DNA from: JAJEFO01 sp965208685
GTDB taxonomy: Bacteria; Pseudomonadota; Alphaproteobacteria; Rhodobacterales; Rhodobacteraceae
DNA length: 64,000 nt
Assembly (NCBI GenBank): GCA_965208685.1
Contig: CBDBPL010000007.1
Span: 3,286,001 to 3,350,000 of the forward strand
Direction of reading: 5' to 3'
In this document: positions 61,291-64,000 of the stretch, one piece after another
How the letters are laid out: the number at the start of each line of letters is the position of its first letter
Numbering within the stretch: position 1 is the first letter of the stretch
The notes under the pieces: generated by a model
Told to the model about the DNA's origin: nothing
Databases searched by the model: none
Seen by the model: only the letters and a program-made list of their open reading frames with translations
Position numbers and translations under genes: made by a program

Positions 61291-61750
61291 CCCGTTCGGC
61301 GCACCGCTCGGCCTTGGCCTCCGTCCGCATCTGCAACGCTCGCGCCACCTGATGCGACCGGCACAGACCGGCAACGCAGGCTCGGTCCGAATGTTCGCCG
61401 GGCATCGGTCGAATGTCCGCCCCGCAGCCAGTCGCTGCCCGGCCTCGCCTCAATGGGCGCCTCGTGCATCCGTCGCGCGAGCGATGACGCCACCCGGGCG
61501 GTTCGACCTGATCTCGGCTCCGTCCTGCCGGGCGCGCCCCGCCTTCCAGGATTCCATCGCGAATTCACCCGCCGAGTGGAGAAAATCCGCTCAACAACGG
61601 CAGATTTGCGAAAGCGTCCCTTCTCAACCGGAAATTCTGTGTCACTATCCCTTTCAACATGCTGCCGGCATGCCGACGGATCGCCCGAGCAGGCGACCAT
61701 TCCGTCCGGAACGCCGAGCGATCTTTGAAGCGCACGCCAAGGAGGCCAGA
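61291..61750. other. Gap with no supported gene
   Basis: There are no credible open frames on either strand, and I found no tRNA fold. A small CATGC/GCATG palindrome near 61660 is too short to interpret. A periplasmic binding-protein gene, often found ahead of dppB-like genes, is not here. Confidence 0.45.
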
Positions 61751-61828
61751 ATGAGTTTCCGTGAATGGTCCCAACCGGATCCGCGACAGGACGGACGGCC
61801 CATCCGTCCCAGGTTCACGCCCGCCTGA
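61751..61828 (+). CDS. Possible 25-codon leader ORF ahead of the peptide transporter genes
   Basis: ATG 61751 is preceded by AAGGAGG at an ideal distance, a stronger ribosome site than that of the next gene. The encoded peptide is MSFREWSQPDPRQDGRPI followed by RPRFTPA and a stop, 33 bases before the dppB-like start. It could be a leader peptide, a small protein or the stump of a lost gene. Evidence is only the ribosome site and position. Confidence 0.35.
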   Translation: MSFREWSQPDPRQDGRPIRPRFTPA

Positions 61829-61861
61829 CGCCCAAGGGGCCCTGCCCGAGCACCCCGTCCC

Positions 61862-62806
61862 ATGTTGCGATACTCAGCCAAACGCCTTGGACTCGCCGTG
61901 GTCATCGTTTCGGTGGCGATGCTCCTCCTGTTCTGCATGATCTACCTCATTCCCGGCGATCCGGCAGCCGTGGCTCTCGGCCCGCGTGCAACTGACGCAA
62001 TGCGAGAGGGGCTCCGGATCAAGATGGGGCTCGACAAGCCCGTCTGGGTCCAGTTCTGGAATTTCTTTTCCGCGGCTTGGCAGGGCGATCTCGGGCGCGA
62101 CGTGCTGTCAGACCGCCCCGTCGCAACCGTGGTCATGGAACAGCTGCCATACACGCTCGCACTCATCTTGGGCGGAATCAGCTGGTCGGTTGCACTTGGC
62201 ATTCCTCTCGGCTGCTGGGCGGCGGTCGAACGCGGCACGATGGCTGACCGAATCGTGGGTGTTCTGTCTGTGGCGGTCATCGCGGTACCGTCCTTTGTCG
62301 TGGCCATCTACGCCCTCCTGATATTTGCGGTCGCCCTGCGCTGGCTTCCTGCCATCGGCGCCGGCGAACCAGGCGACATCGGGGACCAGCTCGTTCACTT
62401 GATCCTTCCGTCCCTCGCAGTGGGGCTTGGCTGGGTTGGCTACATCGCACGCATGGTCCGGGCCTCGATGCTCGAGGTCCTGGAATCTCAGCACATCAGG
62501 ACGGCACGGGCATTCGGCCTGCCGGAGCGCATGATCACGTACCGCTACGCATTGACCATCGCCATCCTGCCAACCGTGACGCTGCTGGGGGTCGGGATCG
62601 GGCAGATGCTGTCGTCCGCGGTCTTTGCCGAGATCGTCTTTGCCCGCCCCGGCGTAGGCAAGCTCGTCTATGACGCGATCCTCACCCGCAACTACCCGCT
62701 CGTTACCGGTGCCGTGCTGGTCACCACAATCCTCTTCGTCCTTCTCAACCTCGTGGCCGACCTGATAGTAGGAGCCCTGGATCCCCGTGTTCGCAGCAGT
62801 CTCTGA
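61862..62806 (+). CDS. Dipeptide/oligopeptide ABC transporter permease (DppB type)
   Basis: 314 residues with about six membrane segments. MLRYSAKRLGLAVVIVSVAM is the standard N-terminal helix, and the PGDPAAVALGPRATDAMREG loop is typical of DppB/OppB. The EAA-type motif appears as QHIRTARAFGLPERMITYRY, followed by FARPGVGKLVYDAILTRNYP. It pairs with the DppC-like permease, whose start overlaps this gene's end. Imports peptides or other oligomeric solutes. Confidence 0.93.
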   Translation: MLRYSAKRLGLAVVIVSVAMLLLFCMIYLIPGDPAAVALGPRATDAMREGLRIKMGLDKPVWVQFWNFFSAAWQGDLGRDVLSDRPVATVVMEQLPYTLALILGGISWSVALGIPLGCWAAVERGTMADRIVGVLSVAVIAVPSFVVAIYALLIFAVALRWLPAIGAGEPGDIGDQLVHLILPSLAVGLGWVGYIARMVRASMLEVLESQHIRTARAFGLPERMITYRYALTIAILPTVTLLGVGIGQMLSSAVFAEIVFARPGVGKLVYDAILTRNYPLVTGAVLVTTILFVLLNLVADLIVGALDPRVRSSL

Positions 62807-63659
62807 TCTCCGCAGGAGAGAGCGGACGCGCACCATGATGCGCGTATTTCGGGAACCCCTCGGTGCATTCGGCATCGCGCTGGTCCTCCTGATGGTGGGC
62901 GGCGCAGTGTTCGCCGACCTTCTCACGTCATTTGATCCCTCTCGCATCTCTCCGCGCGACCGGTTCCAGTCACCTTCCCTCGATCACCTTCTCGGCACCG
63001 ATCACCTGGGACGGGACCTGTTTTCCCGCGTTCTTCACGGTGGCCGAATTGCTCTTTCCGTCGCGCTCTTTGCGACGGCCACATCGTTGGCGATCGGGGT
63101 CGTGCTGGGCCTCGTCGCGGGCTACGGCCCGCGCTGGCTGGACGCCGTGATGCTCCTGCTGTTCGATTCGATCAAGAGCTTCCCCACGGTCATGCTGGCG
63201 CTGGCCCTGGTCACGCTGTTCGGTCCATCCCTGACGGCGGTCGTGATCGTGGTCGTCCTGGTGAACGTGCCCGGCTATGCCCGAATAATCCGCACCCAGA
63301 CACTTGCGCTCAAGGGGTCGGAATTCGTTACGGCCGCACAGAGCATGGGTGCGGGCACCGCGCGCATCCTGCGCCATCACATCATGCCCAACGTGATCAG
63401 CCCCCTCCTGATCCTTGCGTCCATGGACATTCCCGTCGTGATCGCCATCGAAGCGGGAATGAGCTTTCTCGGGCTGGGCGTCCGTCCGCCGACGCCGTCC
63501 TGGGGTTCCATCCTGAATGACGGGTTCACGGCAATTCGCGACACGCCGTGGATTGCAGTTGCCGGAGGGCTGCCCATCATCCTGACCACGCTCGGATTCA
63601 CGTTTCTTGGAGAAACGATGCGTGATCTCTTCGATCCTCGCCTCAAGAAGCGCACATGA
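62787..63659 (+). CDS. Dipeptide/oligopeptide ABC transporter permease (DppC type)
   Basis: 290 residues from GTG 62787, overlapping the previous gene by 20 bases; an in-frame ATG at 62835 is an alternative start. LLGTDHLGRDLFSRVLHGGR is the hallmark periplasmic segment of DppC/OppC. The EAA loop reads SEFVTAAQSMGAGTARILRH, and the end carries GLGVRPPTPSWGSILNDGF. Its stop overlaps the ATPase start (ATGA at 63656-63659). Confidence 0.93.
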   Translation: MFAAVSDLRRRERTRTMMRVFREPLGAFGIALVLLMVGGAVFADLLTSFDPSRISPRDRFQSPSLDHLLGTDHLGRDLFSRVLHGGRIALSVALFATATSLAIGVVLGLVAGYGPRWLDAVMLLLFDSIKSFPTVMLALALVTLFGPSLTAVVIVVVLVNVPGYARIIRTQTLALKGSEFVTAAQSMGAGTARILRHHIMPNVISPLLILASMDIPVVIAIEAGMSFLGLGVRPPTPSWGSILNDGFTAIRDTPWIAVAGGLPIILTTLGFTFLGETMRDLFDPRLKKRT

Positions 63660-64000
63660 CCGTTCTCGCGATCAAGGACCTGAACGTCACGTTCTCGACC
63701 GAAGGCGGCCGGCTGCACGCCCTGAAGAACGTTTCCTTCGATGTTCCCGAGAGGCGCATTGTCGGCGTCGTGGGGGAATCGGGTTGCGGCAAGTCCACGC
63801 TGATAAACGCTATCCTCGGGCTTCTGGCGGACAATGGAAGCGTCGATGCCGGGAGCATCATGTTCGAGGGCGAGGACCTCACGAGGCTCGATCCTGCCAA
63901 GATGCAGGGACTCCGGGGCCAGAGGATCTCGACGGTCTTTCAGGATCCGATGGGAGCCCTGAACCCGGTTCTCTCGGTCGGTCGCCAGATGCGGAACATC
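63656..64000 (+). CDS. Peptide ABC transporter ATP-binding protein (DppD type), 3'-truncated by the window
   Basis: 115 codons are visible. Walker A is VVGESGCGKSTLINAILGLL and the Q-loop is ISTVFQDPMGALNPVLSVGR, the usual DppD/OppD pattern. The signature and Walker B lie outside the window. The ATGA overlap with the DppC-like gene indicates coupled translation in a dpp-type operon. Confidence 0.92.
   Translation, partial: MTVLAIKDLNVTFSTEGGRLHALKNVSFDVPERRIVGVVGESGCGKSTLINAILGLLADNGSVDAGSIMFEGEDLTRLDPAKMQGLRGQRISTVFQDPMGALNPVLSVGRQMRNI

Noticed and set aside
61655..61675. CATGC-TGCCG-GCATG palindrome in the gap before the dpp-type genes
   Set aside because: 5-bp arms are expected by chance in this GC-rich DNA and nothing else marks it as an operator.
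61291..61750. Possible tRNA suggested by GGTTCGA near 61500
   Set aside because: The T-loop-like string is not flanked by pairing acceptor or anticodon stems.
1..64000. CRISPR array, replication origin, rRNA or prophage
   Set aside because: No regularly spaced repeats, DnaA-box clusters, rRNA-like stretches or phage structural genes were seen anywhere in the window.

Overview
The window is high-GC bacterial DNA with alphaproteobacterial, Rhodobacterales-like content. It carries TRAP and tripartite tricarboxylate (TTT) solute importers, a BCCT betaine-type carrier, dimethylglycine/sarcosine-dehydrogenase-like and trimethylamine-dehydrogenase-like flavoproteins, EF-P, an M29 aminopeptidase and an alphaproteobacterial-style pyruvate carboxylase. 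The gene content and protein style suggest a marine or host-associated heterotroph. This placement is an inference from family content, not from a phylogeny.

Layout. 1-7464: the 3' part of a large reducing type I polyketide synthase (DH-MT-ER-KR-ACP, then KS and a degenerate AT) that ends without a carrier domain. 7992-8268: a frameshifted remnant. 8269-16589: a sugar or polyol cassette. A ROK repressor and a leaderless substrate-binding-like protein face an operon of TIM-barrel isomerase, periplasmic binding protein, Gfo/Idh/MocA dehydrogenase, double ABC ATPase and permease. 16590-22420: low-density DNA with decayed fragments, an alpha/beta hydrolase, a stand-alone ACP, a BCCT transporter and an Sfp-type phosphopantetheinyl transferase. 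22452-24169: a broken gene coupled to a RidA-like protein and a DUF1932-type dehydrogenase. 24165-26299: an IS1634-family element with a duplicated left end and a 5-bp target duplication. 26300-28746: a cupin and an arylsulfotransferase-like protein between remnants of a fumarylacetoacetase-like gene and a sulfatase. 29129-31373: a MarR regulator with tandem palindromes and a thiamine-diphosphate enzyme. 31577-33536: tadA, a metallo-beta-lactamase-fold hydrolase and a ceramidase-like membrane protein.

34056-45181: an IclR regulator divergent from a compact seven-gene operon: TctC, TctB, TctA, class III aminotransferase, FAD/GcvT dehydrogenase, Tm-1-like protein and TMADH-family demethylase. 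This looks like a complete uptake-and-degradation route for an N-methylated or amino carboxylate. I do not recognise it as a described pathway, and it is the best candidate here for a new system. 45446-50342: housekeeping genes (efp, a small conserved protein, an M29 peptidase, UvrD/PcrA). 50603-61290: 2-hydroxy-acid metabolism: an intact FMN oxidase, pyruvate carboxylase, and a FadR-type regulator facing a TRAP operon whose terminal FMN oxidase gene is broken by an imperfect tandem duplication. 61751-64000: the start of a dipeptide/oligopeptide ABC transporter operon running off the right edge.

Two themes link the regions. Transport is paired with catabolism and a local regulator in four cassettes: ROK/sugar, IclR/TTT, FadR/TRAP and MarR/ThDP enzyme. 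There are also repeated signs of gene decay: at least six coding remnants with frameshifts or truncation lie between intact genes, plus an IS and a partial tandem duplication.
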